NCBI RefSeq assembly: GCF_041296385.1
Contig: NC_091014.1
Span: 20,621,578-20,685,577, forward strand
Length of the DNA: 64,000 nucleotides
Direction: 5' to 3'
Source of the DNA: Aphelocoma coerulescens
Taxonomy: Eukaryota > Chordata > Aves > Passeriformes > Corvidae
The notes under the pieces were generated by a model. That model was not told where the DNA came from and did not search any database. It saw nothing but the letters and a program-made list of their open reading frames with translations. The position numbers and the translations under genes are program-made. Each line of letters begins with the position of its first letter. Position 1 is the stretch's first letter. Shown here in pieces: positions 15,701 through 24,880 of this stretch.

Positions 15701-16774
15701 CACAGGGCTGTATGTATGGCTTGTACTGTACAGTGATAAGACATGGGATAAGTTAATTAGCAACTACTGACATGACCAAATGACATGCATAGTCTGCAGT
15801 CATCTAATTTCTATCCCTTCTTTCATCTTTGATATTCCACTGTGTATGATAATGACAAAGTTATGAAAATGTTGTGACGGTCTGATTGAAGAGACTGGGA
15901 CGAGGAGACAGAAAGATAGAATATATAATAATGAGGCATGTCCCTCATTATCTTAATGAGGGTCTTTTAAAATACTTTTTCTGAATACTTTCTGGAGGAA
16001 TATTCTTTTAACACAGAAAAAAACCCATGCCATACAATTCACACGCAGATGTGTCAACCTTTTGTGTTACTCCTTGACTTGTTGTATCACAACCCCTGTC
16101 AATTATCACATGTCATCTTTGAGTGATTTCCAAGTTATGGTTTAATTAAAAACACCAGTATTCTTTTCTCTTTTGACCAGGCCTTGTTCTGCATACTTCG
16201 AAGAAAAAAAAAAGTTTATTATATTCTGCTGATAGTGAACAGTTATATAGTTTCTTTTCATTAAGAGAAGTAAAGATTTTAATTACAAGTCACTCACTGT
16301 GAAATATAAGTGCACATTCCTTTTCTAAATCAAAACAGACTGTATTGTGCTTTCTGATATGTGATGAACTGTTCATAGAACAAAACAAAAATCGAGCGAG
16401 TCTGTAGCGTTTGTGCTCTTAACACTCTCTTAGTTGTACTTGTTATCCACTAACGTGTAATACACTGAGTATGTAATAGTGTGGAACTTAATTTGCTTAT
16501 CTCCGTAATGCATTTCCTTCTTAGACCTATAGTCACTGGAGCTTTGTTTGAAACTGTCAGACAGAAGCCCCCCAAACACCTTTGTTTTTATTGTCTCAGA
16601 TGTCTGGTGGCAAAATAATGTGTTATATCGCTGCCAAATTAGTTATGTTTCAGACAAAACAATATGATAAAATATTAATATGGAACAGCAGGAAGAGTAA
16701 TATGCTTAAGATTTCCTTGGCCTAACTTGGCCCGGAGCAAACTAATTTATTAAGGAAATTTGTATTTTCTGTCT
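12769..16774. other. AT-rich unique sequence, no gene seen
   Basis: I see only short chance reading frames and no recognisable repeat, apart from a small perfect hairpin at 15928-15951 listed separately. Two minus-strand frames near 14.4 and 14.9 kb are about 80 codons each and show no domain. Confidence 0.55.
15928..15951. repeat. Short perfect inverted repeat (9-bp arms)
   Basis: The arm ATAATGAGG at 15928-15936 is matched by its exact reverse complement at 15943-15951, leaving a six-base loop. A further partial copy of the arm follows directly (AATGAGGG near 15955). It could fold as a small hairpin. There is no run of T after it and no gene nearby, so no function is assigned. Confidence 0.8.
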
Positions 16775-16779
16775 GACAC
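16775..16779 (+). repeat. Target-site duplication GACAC, left copy
   Basis: These five bases directly precede the TG that opens the left LTR. They are repeated exactly after the CA that closes the right LTR at 19738-19742. A perfect 5-bp duplication is the mark of retroviral-type integration. Confidence 0.93.
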
Positions 16780-16974
16780 TGTCATAGGTTAGCAAGCATA
16801 ATCCCGGAAGGGACATCCTTGCTAAGGGGTGCTTACAGCTTCCTCTGGGACCTGATAGAACCTATCAGCTGGCCAGTTTGAATATGGACAATTCTTTAAG
16901 CCACTTAAAGTTGTGACCGCCTCTGTGATCCACACTTAAGAACAGCAAACTCCCCCTCCAAGCTCTCTCTTGTT

Positions 16975-17225
16975 TCCGGCGCTGGGACAGGTGGCTGCAG
17001 GCCCCGTGCAGGGGCCAGCGGGCCCGGCCAGGCCCTGCTTGGGCCAGGCCGGGCCGGGCCATGGCCAGCCTGGAGCCATGGGCCGGTTCCAGCCATGGAA
17101 CCCCCCCCCCACTGCCTTGCCGTGGGCAGCCGGAGCGGCTCGGAACCCCCCCCTCCACTGCGGCCGAGATTCAGCAAAGCGGCACCTCTGTCCGGCAGAG
17201 GTCAGGTGACCAACTGCGATAAGCC
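16975..17225. promoter_or_regulatory. GC- and CpG-rich block in U3 of the left LTR
   Basis: A dense run of GGCC, CCGG and CCATGG motifs with many CpG sites sits in U3, with poly-C runs at about 17101-17110 and 17146-17153. Its composition is that of a small CpG island and contrasts sharply with the flanking AT-rich DNA. The repeated self-complementary GGCC units would also fold strongly as RNA or single-stranded DNA. A promoter or enhancer role is inference from composition and from its position in a U3. The same block recurs in the right LTR at about 18564-18815. Confidence 0.5.
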
Positions 17226-17963
17226 ACATTCCAGCTGTAAGGCCGAGGTGAGATTAACCCTTTTATTGCTGTGAAGAGCTGAAAACCTGAGGGAAGAGAG
17301 AGAGGAGATGCTTAAAGCTGAAAGTCTGTTGTGAAGCTATGATATATCAGAGTATCCTGTTGTAATTTCATGAAGATATGGGGGGTGGAGTGTTCAACTC
17401 ATAAGCAGAAGCACCTGCGCTGAGATAGGCAGATGCTGACGCAGCTGTAATTTCATGAGAAGTTTGGAGAGAGAGAGAGATGAACCAGATGAACCAGATG
17501 AGGACTTTTGCTCCAAAGAGGAAAGGAGAAAAACCTCAATTCCTAGAGATGCTTCCAGAGATAGTCTTAAAGATGAAGATGACCCTTTGCTCCCAAGGAA
17601 GGAGAAGGGCCTCTGTTTTCTTTGTTTCTGAACAGCTCAACCTTAAAATTGTACCCCAGAAAACTTTCAAGAGTGGACCCTCGAAAGCAGTTGCGGGAAA
17701 AGCTGCAAGTCGGGGGAAGGGACTCACATCGTAAGCAGAGAGATTCCTCTTCCTAAATGGACTGAACAATATTTGGAAGTGGGTGGCTGTCTCGGTGTGA
17801 TACTGTTTTCATAGCACGAGCAAAAAGAGACTTCTCTTTCTAAATGGACTGAACCAGGTTATTATGGAAGTGGTACACAGACTGAACATCTTAAAGGGTT
17901 GTCTTTACATTGTCAGTGGGAGAAGGGAGGAAGGTGGGGGGAGGAGGAGAGTTCTAAAGGTGG

Positions 17964-17969
17964 TATAAT
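17964..17969 (+). promoter_or_regulatory. Possible TATA box of the left LTR
   Basis: TATAAT lies 29 bp before the AATAAA signal. This spacing would place the transcription start and a short R region around 17993-18025, a common LTR layout. The same motif occurs in the right LTR at 19554-19559. There is no direct evidence of transcription. Confidence 0.4.
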
Positions 17970-17997
17970 TTTTTTCTTTTCTTCTTTTAGGTCTGTT

Positions 17998-18003
17998 AAT
18001 AAA
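17998..18003 (+). terminator. AATAAA polyadenylation signal, left LTR
   Basis: A canonical hexamer follows a strong pyrimidine tract ending in TTTTAG. It is followed about 25 bp later by a GT-rich stretch, as in functional polyadenylation sites. The matching signal in the right LTR (19588-19593) would end the element's RNA. Confidence 0.7.
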
Positions 18004-18150
18004 CTTCTTTATATTCATTCAAGTTGGTGCCTGCTTTGCATTTCTCCTAATTCTTATCTCACAGAAGATAAACAGTAATGAGTATTTTAGACCAAACCAC
18101 TACACTAAATTGGTGTTTCCGCCCGGTTACGAACCCAACCCGCGACAAAA

Positions 18151-18168
18151 TGGTGGGAATGCGGGCAA
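18151..18168 (+). other. Primer-binding-site-like sequence
   Basis: Three bases after the left LTR ends, the sequence starts TGGTGGGAATGCGGGCAA. PBS sites begin with TGG, the complement of the tRNA CCA end. The rest resembles the complement of a tRNA-Ala 3' end, with one base missing compared with what I remember for alanine tRNA. The position is typical, but the primer identity is inference and needs comparison with the host tRNA set. Confidence 0.6.
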
Positions 18169-18350
18169 TTGATGAGATCTGTGAGATAAAGCTTAATTAG
18201 GAGGAATACTGGGCAAAGCAAGTATTAGGTCATAAGTTAAGTAGCATGATAGTGAGAAACTTATATTGTAATTGTACTGAACTATCTAGGGGTGGAATAT
18301 AGCAGAAGTTGAATGTAATTTTGATAATAATTCTTAAATGTGTCTTCACA

Positions 18351-18368
18351 GAGGCGAGGGGTGGAGAA
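18351..18368 (+). other. Polypurine tract before the 3' LTR
   Basis: The last 18 bases before the right LTR are purine apart from one C and one T, and abut the opening TG. This is where plus-strand DNA synthesis is primed in retroviruses and LTR retrotransposons. It supports the plus-strand orientation of the element. Confidence 0.75.
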
Positions 18369-19737
18369 TGTCATAGGTTAGCAAGCATAATCCCGGAAGG
18401 GACATCCTTGCTAAGGGGTGCTTACAGCTTCCTCTGGGACCTGATAGAACCTATCAGCTGGCCAGTTTGAATATGGACAATTCTTTAAGCCACTTAAAGT
18501 TGTGACCGCCTCTGTGATCCACACTTAAGAACAGCAAACTCCCCCTCCAAGCTCTCTCTTGTTTCCGGCGCTGGGACAGGTGGCTGCAGGCCCCGTGCAG
18601 GGGCCAGCAGGCCCGGCCAGGCCCTGCTTGGGCCAGGCCGGGCCGGGCCATGGCCAGCCTGGAGCCATGGGCCGGTTCCAGCCATGGAACCCCCCCCCCC
18701 ACTGCCTTGCCGTGGGCAGCCGGAGCGGCTCGGAACCCCCCCCTCCACTGCGGCCGAGATTCAGCAAAGCGGCACCTCTGTCCGGCAGAGGTCAGGTGAC
18801 CAACTGCGATAAGCCACATTCCAGCTGTAAGGCCGAGGTGAGATTAACCCTTTTATTGCTGTGAAGAGCTGAAAACCTGAGGGAAGAGAGAGAGGAGATG
18901 CTTAAAGCTGAAAGTCTGTTGTGAAGCTATGATATATCAGAGTATCCTGTTGTAATTTCATGAAGATATGGGGGGTGGAGTGTTCAACTCATAAGCAGAA
19001 GCACCTGCGCTGAGATAGGCAGATGCTGACGCAGCTGTAATTTCATGAGAAGTTTGGAGAGAGAGAGAGATGAACCAGATGAACCAGATGAGGACTTTTG
19101 CTCCAAAGAGGAAAGGAGAAAAACCTCAATTCCTAGAGATGCTTCCAGAGATAGTCTTAAAGATGAAGATGACCCTTTGCTCCCAAGGAAGGAGAAGGGC
19201 CTCTGTTTTCTTTGTTTCTGAACAGCTCAACCTTAAAATTGTACCCCAGAAAACTTTCAAGAGTGGACCCTCGAAAGCAGTTGCGGGAAAAGCTGCAAGT
19301 CGGGGGAAGGGACTCACATCGTAAGCAGAGAGATTCCTCTTCCTAAATGGACTGAACAATATTTGGAAGTGGGTGGCTGTCTCGGTGTGATACTGTTTTC
19401 ATAGCACGAGCAAAAAGAGACTTCTCTTTCTAAATGGACTGAACAAGGTTATTATGGAAGTGGTACACAGACTGAACATCTTAAAGGGTTGTCTTTACAT
19501 TGTCAGTGGGAGAAGGGAGGAAGGTGGGGGGAGGAGGAGAGTTCTAAAGGTGGTATAATTTTTTTCTTTTCTTCTTTTAGGTCTGTTAATAAACTTCTTT
19601 ATATTCATTCAAGTTGGTGCCTGCTTTGCATTTCTCCTAATTCTTATCTCACAGAAGATAAACAGTAATGAGTATTTTAGACCAAACCACTACACTAAAT
19701 TGGTGTTTCCGCCCGGTTACGAACCCAACCCGCGACA
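18369..19737 (+). repeat. 3' LTR of the non-autonomous element
   Basis: This is a 1369-bp direct copy of the left LTR, with the same TG and CA ends, TATAAT box (19554-19559) and AATAAA (19588-19593). It differs from the left LTR by two substitutions and one extra C. The 84-codon plus-strand frame recurs intact at 19070-19324, which is expected from near identity and is not in itself evidence of coding. Confidence 0.92.
19588..19593 (+). terminator. AATAAA polyadenylation signal, right LTR
   Basis: This is the counterpart of the signal in the left LTR, with the same upstream pyrimidine tract and downstream GT-rich sequence. It is the likely 3' end signal for the genomic RNA of the element. 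Confidence 0.7.
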
Positions 19738-19742
19738 GACAC
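19738..19742 (+). repeat. Target-site duplication GACAC, right copy
   Basis: An exact repeat of 16775-16779, directly after the closing CA of the right LTR. Confidence 0.93.
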
Positions 19743-22700
19743 AAGAGTGGGTTTTTTCATTTCTTCAATGAGAATTTTTGATCTGAATACCATACCTAAA
19801 GAATGTCATTATGAATGTGATCCATTGCCAGTGTCACTTTCAACAACAAAATCATTAAGATTGTGGCATTAATCCTTCCCATTAAAACTGGGCTTTTTTT
19901 TTCCCCAACTAACCCATATTAAGAAAAAACTATCTTCAATTCCCTATACTGTGAACAGTACTGATCTGAGGTTTTCAATTTCATGAGTGAGACAGTCATT
20001 TTAAATTTGCCATGCAATTACTTTCTAATTAAAACAAAATGCTCACTTTCCCTTTATTTTGATCATTTTGCAATATTTTTCTAACACACTGAAATCAAAC
20101 ATTTTCATTTATGTCATAGCGAAAACCAAGAGGTATTCTAGAACAGTAATGCACACAGATTCAAGGGGTCATTTTTTGCTGCATATGCCAGAATGCAGAA
20201 TCTACCTTACAGAAAATGTGATAAAAGCACTCTGTAATGTGCTACATCTATTGGTTTTATAATAAGATCAACAATTATATAATAAACCAAAACAAGACCT
20301 TTTCCTAAATGCATATGTTATGACTGCTCAAGAAATACTATTATGAGCCTTTTCTTGAGGCCCTTTTGTAAATAGTAACTCTTCTTTCATTCAGTGGACT
20401 GCATTTACATGAGCCTATTATAAAACTGAAATCCATAATAGCTTTCAGTTATGCCAAACTTGTGTCTATACCACACCACCTGTAATAAACCATTGGCTGG
20501 AGGGGTGATCTCTCTAGTTATAACATAAAGTGTTGGGTTTTTCTCAGTTGATATACACAGAGATGAAATAGTCAGTCAATCAGTTACATTTTTAGCAGTA
20601 ACCTGAAAACTAGTTTTCAGTACTGAATAATTCTAACACCCATGTCATAAAACAGTGAGGATTAAGGATGAAAGTCACTTCAATTATAATTTAAAATTAG
20701 ACCTTCAAGCTCAGTTCCACCATCTACACATAGTTATTTAGTCCCACTTGAAAGGCCTAGGTCTGTCAGATATGACATAGTAACTATAGAAACTCCAAGC
20801 CTTTCTGGAGTGGTGGCTTTAGGTATCTCAAATGGCACTGAATGCTAGTGGATGAGAAACGGAGTCAAGACTTTGATCTCAGTGAGTCAGATAGCCTAAA
20901 ATAGGGGACAAGAGCCTGCTTATAATGAAAGAGTTCTGCAAGACTGATTGTTCTCTGTTGACAGCAAAGCGAGTTTGGCTGAAAGCTTAGACTCCATCCA
21001 GAATGAGATCCGTTCTAGTCAACTGAGATTTAGTCTATACTTTCAGCTTGCTCTAAAACAGGAACTGACAGGTCAGCTGGTCATCCAAATTGCTCTCAAG
21101 TTTCCCTGGATTGTACTGACTGGCTCGCTATTACCTCTAATGGAGGCCTTGACATCTCACCATCAAGGAGACATCTGAACTTTAATGGGCAAGTTCAGCG
21201 CCATTCTTCACCTTTACAGAGCAAAGTCTATCCAACTTTTGTGATTCTCTTTTTCTACTAGGAAAGCTTTCCATTATTTCATACTTTGTTTGCAAGACTA
21301 TTCTACATTATGAGCTTCAAATTACTATTCAGACACTTAAACTTGCAGTCACCTTAGCCCTCTCCTGACACTGCTTCATTTTACACCTTTCCCTTCCAGG
21401 CACTCAGCAATTCCATCATTCATGACCCCCCCAGTGCATTCTGCAGCATGCTCTTTCTACCAGCAGCACTGTGCAGCTCTCCTCCAGCCAGGAAGGGACA
21501 TATCCTCTGCAGAAGAACTGGAAATTGTCGCCCTTTCCTTAGCCTCCACTATGAGATAGAGTTCTGAAAAGCTAGGTGGAAAAAACACCAGCAAAACTCA
21601 ATGAAGAGAGGAAAAGACAAAAAAAGAATTTTAGAAATAGTGCAACTCTGGAAAAACTATGGACAGGAAGTGGTGACTTTGTCATTTAAAGATGTGAGGA
21701 AAAGGACATAAAAAGTGTGAGGAAATTTTTTTTTTTCCTGGTGGTTTGGTTTGTGTCTTTGACTTTCACATGTTTAGGATACTGAGTACATAGGTAATGA
21801 CTACACCCATGAAAGAGAAGGATGACTGGAACCCTCTGACTTGAAAATGGGCCCAATAGTTCAGAAAGGCCAAAGCTTTTCTACAGAACTCAGTTTCCAA
21901 GAAAACTTCCAGAATTTTACATGTAGAGGCAAGGTGAATTCAGTTTGAGAATGGCTTAGGCAGTGCAGATAGACATAATTTCTCCAATCTTACTCTTGGA
22001 GCTGACTTGCTCATCATGATTACTGAGATTCATTCCTGCATGAAGGGACAACCAGCAAATGTAAAAAACTCTCTCTCTGGGAACCAGAGAACATAACCGA
22101 AAAAAGAAATTATGAACATTCTGAATAATTGGGTTTTTTTCTCCCCCAACAGGAAACTAAACTGACTTGCTAGCTCCTGGCATCTGCTGCTAATTGGTAG
22201 AGAAGTAACATTATGATTTTTAATTCCTCTTTTCACTTTCTTCCACACATTACTGAATCTTATGTGTATGTTTATGGTTCCAGTAAAGATGCTTTTCTCC
22301 TGTAAATCTGACCTTTTCTGAAATCTTAGGTAAATGTATTCAGTATATACAAATTCACAGGTAGGGCAGACAAGATAAGCTGTTAACCATTCCTTGACTT
22401 TATAAGACACGCTAAATGGCAACAAATATCTGATCCTACCTAATATCATGCCCAAGAAGTTGGGGAAGGGATGGGGGGAAGACATACACATCCTTGAAAA
22501 AAGGATTATAGAGACATGGAAGAGAAGAGCTAATCCTTTAGGTACCAGTATGGCGCATTTTACCTCTGAATAGATCTGTGGAATTTTGCATGTTCAGCTA
22601 CAGTTAAGCAGAACTGAATTTTGTCCCTTCTTGCTGTAGGTTTCCCTGCTGGGATAAAAACCAAAGCCAGACAGGAATGGGGGATGTATAATATCACCTT

Positions 22701-23213
22701 CCTGGAGCTCTGCCTAAGGAACAATGTAGAAGGAAACACCTTTGCAAAATCATTAGCTCACAAAACAAATATATTTTAAAGAAACAACAAATCTTTCCTT
22801 TAATTAAGAAATGTCACAGAAAAATAAGACTTATATGGCCATAGCTGAGTTCTGTTTTACTCGCACATAGCTTTCTGTATTAAATTCGCAACAAAGGATG
22901 TGCCTTTTCAAACATTCACTGTTCAGTCTAGTTTAATTTTGTCATATCATATGATGTCCTCTTAACTGGATTTGTTGTGTAATCATTAGACTTCACATCT
23001 ACTGTGTACTTTCTGCTGCCCTACTTTTACTTTATCCTATTTCCGTTCCCCAAATTAATCACATGTGAATCATGCACTGGCTCATACAGCAAAGGGAAAG
23101 AGATGCCCCTTTTTTTCACGAGGATCACGCAGCCCAGAGTAGGATTCACTGAGAGCCAAGATGCACTATTTCCTGTCCTAGTTAGATGAAGCACATAGCA
23201 TCTACATCTAACT
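19743..23213. other. AT-rich unique sequence, no supported gene
   Basis: The longest frame outside repeats in the whole window is here: 153 codons on the minus strand at 22030-22491. It has no recognisable domain, no clear splice or promoter context, and its composition follows the local base composition, so I do not call it a gene. A segment at 20763-20815 resembles one at 48663-48715 and may be an old interspersed repeat (see findings). Confidence 0.5.
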
Positions 23214-23219
23214 CTTGCT
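23214..23219 (+). repeat. Target-site duplication CTTGCT, left copy
   Basis: Six bases before the LTR's TG, repeated exactly at 23547-23552 after its closing CA. Confidence 0.88.
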
Positions 23220-23546
23220 TGTAGAGGGATTGCTTACAAAACAGGGGCATATGATACCCCTGGAAAGATTGGACAACCCAGGATTGCTGGGAAAGCCCCT
23301 GAACAGGCCCCTGGCTGCAGGCAGGCCTGGAAAGCACCTGGCTGCAGGCAGCCCTGAGAGTCCTTGGCAAAGTTATACACTGGTCAGCTCCCCCGTGGAT
23401 TAGAGGCCATCTAGAGGGACTGGGTGTGAATCTTTGCAAAAGTAGATATAAGCTTGTATAGTTGTACAATAAAGGGAGAACGATGCTTAATCGAATCGCT
23501 GTATGTGTCGTTTATCCAGCCAGCTCTCCGGACTCGGTCCCTAACA
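23220..23546 (+). mobile_element. Solo LTR, 327 bp, 6-bp target duplication (ERVK/alpha-like)
   Basis: The segment opens TGTAGAGGG and closes CCCTAACA, and is flanked by a perfect 6-bp duplication. A TATAAG motif at 23447-23452 and AATAAA at 23468-23473 give plus orientation. The short LTR and 6-bp duplication are usual for class II (ERVK or alpharetrovirus-like) elements in birds, while ERV1 and ERVL more often give 4-5 bp. No internal retroviral sequence follows, so it is the scar of LTR-LTR recombination. A 14-bp sequence CCTGGCTGCAGGCA is repeated at 23310-23323 and 23337-23350, which may be a duplicated enhancer unit. Class assignment is inference from structure. Confidence 0.88.
23468..23473 (+). 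terminator. AATAAA signal in the 327-bp solo LTR
   Basis: A canonical hexamer about 73 bp before the end of the LTR, following a TATA-like motif. It marks the R region and shows that the LTR points along the plus strand. Confidence 0.7.
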
Positions 23547-23552
23547 CTTGCT
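23547..23552 (+). repeat. Target-site duplication CTTGCT, right copy
   Basis: An exact repeat of 23214-23219, directly after the LTR's CA end. Confidence 0.88.
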
Positions 23553-24279
23553 GATGTCAGCAATAGGTACAGAGCCAGGGTTAGGTAATTTTCTAACAGA
23601 AACAAAAAATACAACATGGAGAACTGGATTCAAGGGCCAAAAGATGCAGAAGCCTGGCCTCTTCTCTAGAGAACACACAAACTCTCCAGATTACCCAGTG
23701 GTCTATGAATCCAGTGGTCAGTTTGTGCCAATCAGTCTCCTGTAGGTTTTATACCCTACACGAGACTCCACATAATTCAAACATTAACTGCTTACATCAC
23801 TAGAAGATAATAAAACTTGTCGTCTACTCTTCCTTAAGAGGAGAAAATGTACAAAACTGCAGTTGGAATAACATTCAGCCTGTACCACGATATGTCATCA
23901 ACAACAATTTTAGCAGTGATCTCATCAAAAAAACAGTTGAGCATTTTCTGGAAAGTAACCAAAGGTCTGCTGCAAATGAATCAAATATTTCATCTGCTAT
24001 TTGGTTGCAAGTGTTGAACACGTGGTGCTCAAAAGCATTTTTCCTCCACTGGAATGCAATAAAAGCCTCAAACATTTTGATTAAATCATTGATCCAGTCC
24101 ACTGTCCCATCTTCACACGTGACTGCATTGCAATCTGTCTAGGTCTCTTTCTAAAATTACTGTGCAGCAACAAATGAGATAGGCTCTTAAAAATTTATAT
24201 GTGTATATATCTTTCTTGTTGCAACTACAGTCTCTAAAGTTGGACACATGTAAAGGTCAGAAGAATCACTTACTGTATG
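23553..24279. other. Unique sequence between two solo LTRs
   Basis: About 730 bp with no repeat or coding signal that I can recognise. A 75-codon minus-strand frame at 23875-24102 has no recognisable domain. Confidence 0.5.
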
Positions 24280-24880
24280 TGTTGATTTTGACTGGGCTGG
24301 AGTTACTTTTCTTCATAGTAGCTAGCATGGTGCTGTGTTCTGAATTTGTGCTGAAAACAGGGGTGATAACACAGGGATGTTTTTGCTACTGCTGAGCAGA
24401 GCTTACCCAGCGTCAAGATCTTTTCTCCTTCTCACCCAATCCCACCAGCAGGGAGGCTGTGGGTGGTGCACAAGGATTTGGGAGGGGACACAGCTGGCAC
24501 AGCTGACCCCAGCTGACCCAAGGGATATTCCTTTCCATGGGGTGTCATGTTCAGTAAAAGCTGGGAAAAGAAGGAAGGAGGGACATCCGTAGTTTTGTCT
24601 TTCCAAGTAACTGTCACACATGATTGCTGCTTTCCTGGGAGCAGTTGAACACCTGCCTGACTACGGGAAGTGGTGAATTAATTCCTTGTTTTGCTTTGCT
24701 TGTGTGCGCAGCTTTTGCTTTACCTTTTGCTACACCTTTTAAACTGTCTTTAGCTCAACCCACAGGTGTTCTGACTTTTAGTCTTCTGGTTGTCTCCCCC
24801 ATCCCACCAAGGGATGACGAATGGGGACACTTAGCAAGCAGCTGTGTGGGGCTTAGCTGTCAGCTGGGGTTAAACCACAA
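24280..24880 (+). mobile_element. Solo LTR, avian ERVL-like type
   Basis: The segment starts TGTTGATTTTGACTGGGC and ends GGGGTTAAACCACAA. This pair of ends, with CTTCATAGTAGCTAG near the start, is the pattern I know from abundant avian ERVL-type LTRs. It has no internal region on either side, so it is a solo LTR or an end fragment. I could not find a convincing target duplication, and the last bases of the expected CA end look mutated (CCACAATA), which suggests an older copy than the other LTRs here. The 127-codon frame at 24624-25007 runs out of the LTR and is not a gene. The exact subfamily was not assigned. Confidence 0.82.

Larger units (their letters stand above)
16780..18147 (+). repeat. 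5' LTR of the non-autonomous element
   Basis: The LTR runs from TGTCATAGG to CCGCGACA. A likely layout is a long U3 of about 1.2 kb, a TATAAT box at 17964-17969, AATAAA at 17998-18003, a GT-rich stretch after it (near 18025-18040), and a U5 of about 120 bp. U3 contains a very GC- and CpG-rich block at about 16975-17225 built on GGCC and CCATGG motifs, unlike the AT-rich surroundings. Small reading frames (84 codons at 17480-17734 on plus, 97 codons on minus near 16.9-17.2 kb) exist but resemble nothing I know. The U3/R/U5 limits are inferred from motif spacing. Confidence 0.92.
18148..18368 (+). other. Internal region of the non-autonomous element
   Basis: The 221 bp between the LTRs have no reading frame of note and no match to retroviral proteins that I can see. 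They contain just the two sites needed for reverse transcription (a PBS-like site at the left, a purine tract at the right), joined by AT-rich sequence that could hold a short packaging signal. Such a minimal interior, about six-fold shorter than each LTR, is unusual for a vertebrate ERV. Confidence 0.88.
16780..19737 (+). mobile_element. Complete non-autonomous LTR retrotransposon (1.37-kb LTRs, 221-bp interior)
   Basis: Two almost identical direct repeats, 16780-18147 (1368 bp) and 18369-19737 (1369 bp), both open with TG and close with CA. They are flanked by a perfect 5-bp duplication GACAC. Between them are only 221 bp, beginning with a primer-binding-like site and ending with a purine-rich tract next to the right LTR. 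The interior cannot encode gag, protease, reverse transcriptase, integrase or env, so the element must have depended on enzymes of another ERV. In aligning the LTRs I find two substitutions (17020 G versus 18609 A; 17855 C versus 19445 A) and one extra C in a C-run (10 versus 11). This implies a recent insertion. It may be a small derived (TRIM-like) family or one copy with an internal deletion; the sequence alone does not decide. The family was not recognised. Confidence 0.93.

Noticed and set aside
18108..18146. tRNA gene suggested by a B-box-like GGTTCGTAACC on the minus strand in U5
   Set aside because: No A box, no cloverleaf and an imperfect B box. It is part of the LTR end.
18454..18864. 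121-codon minus and 101-codon plus frames, Pro/Gly/Ala-rich
   Set aside because: Both lie in the CpG-rich U3 block of the LTR, where stop codons are rare because of base composition.
16780..19737. Segmental tandem duplication of a 1.37-kb unit
   Set aside because: The TG/CA ends, 5-bp target duplication outside both copies, PBS-like and PPT-like sites show retrotransposition rather than simple tandem duplication.
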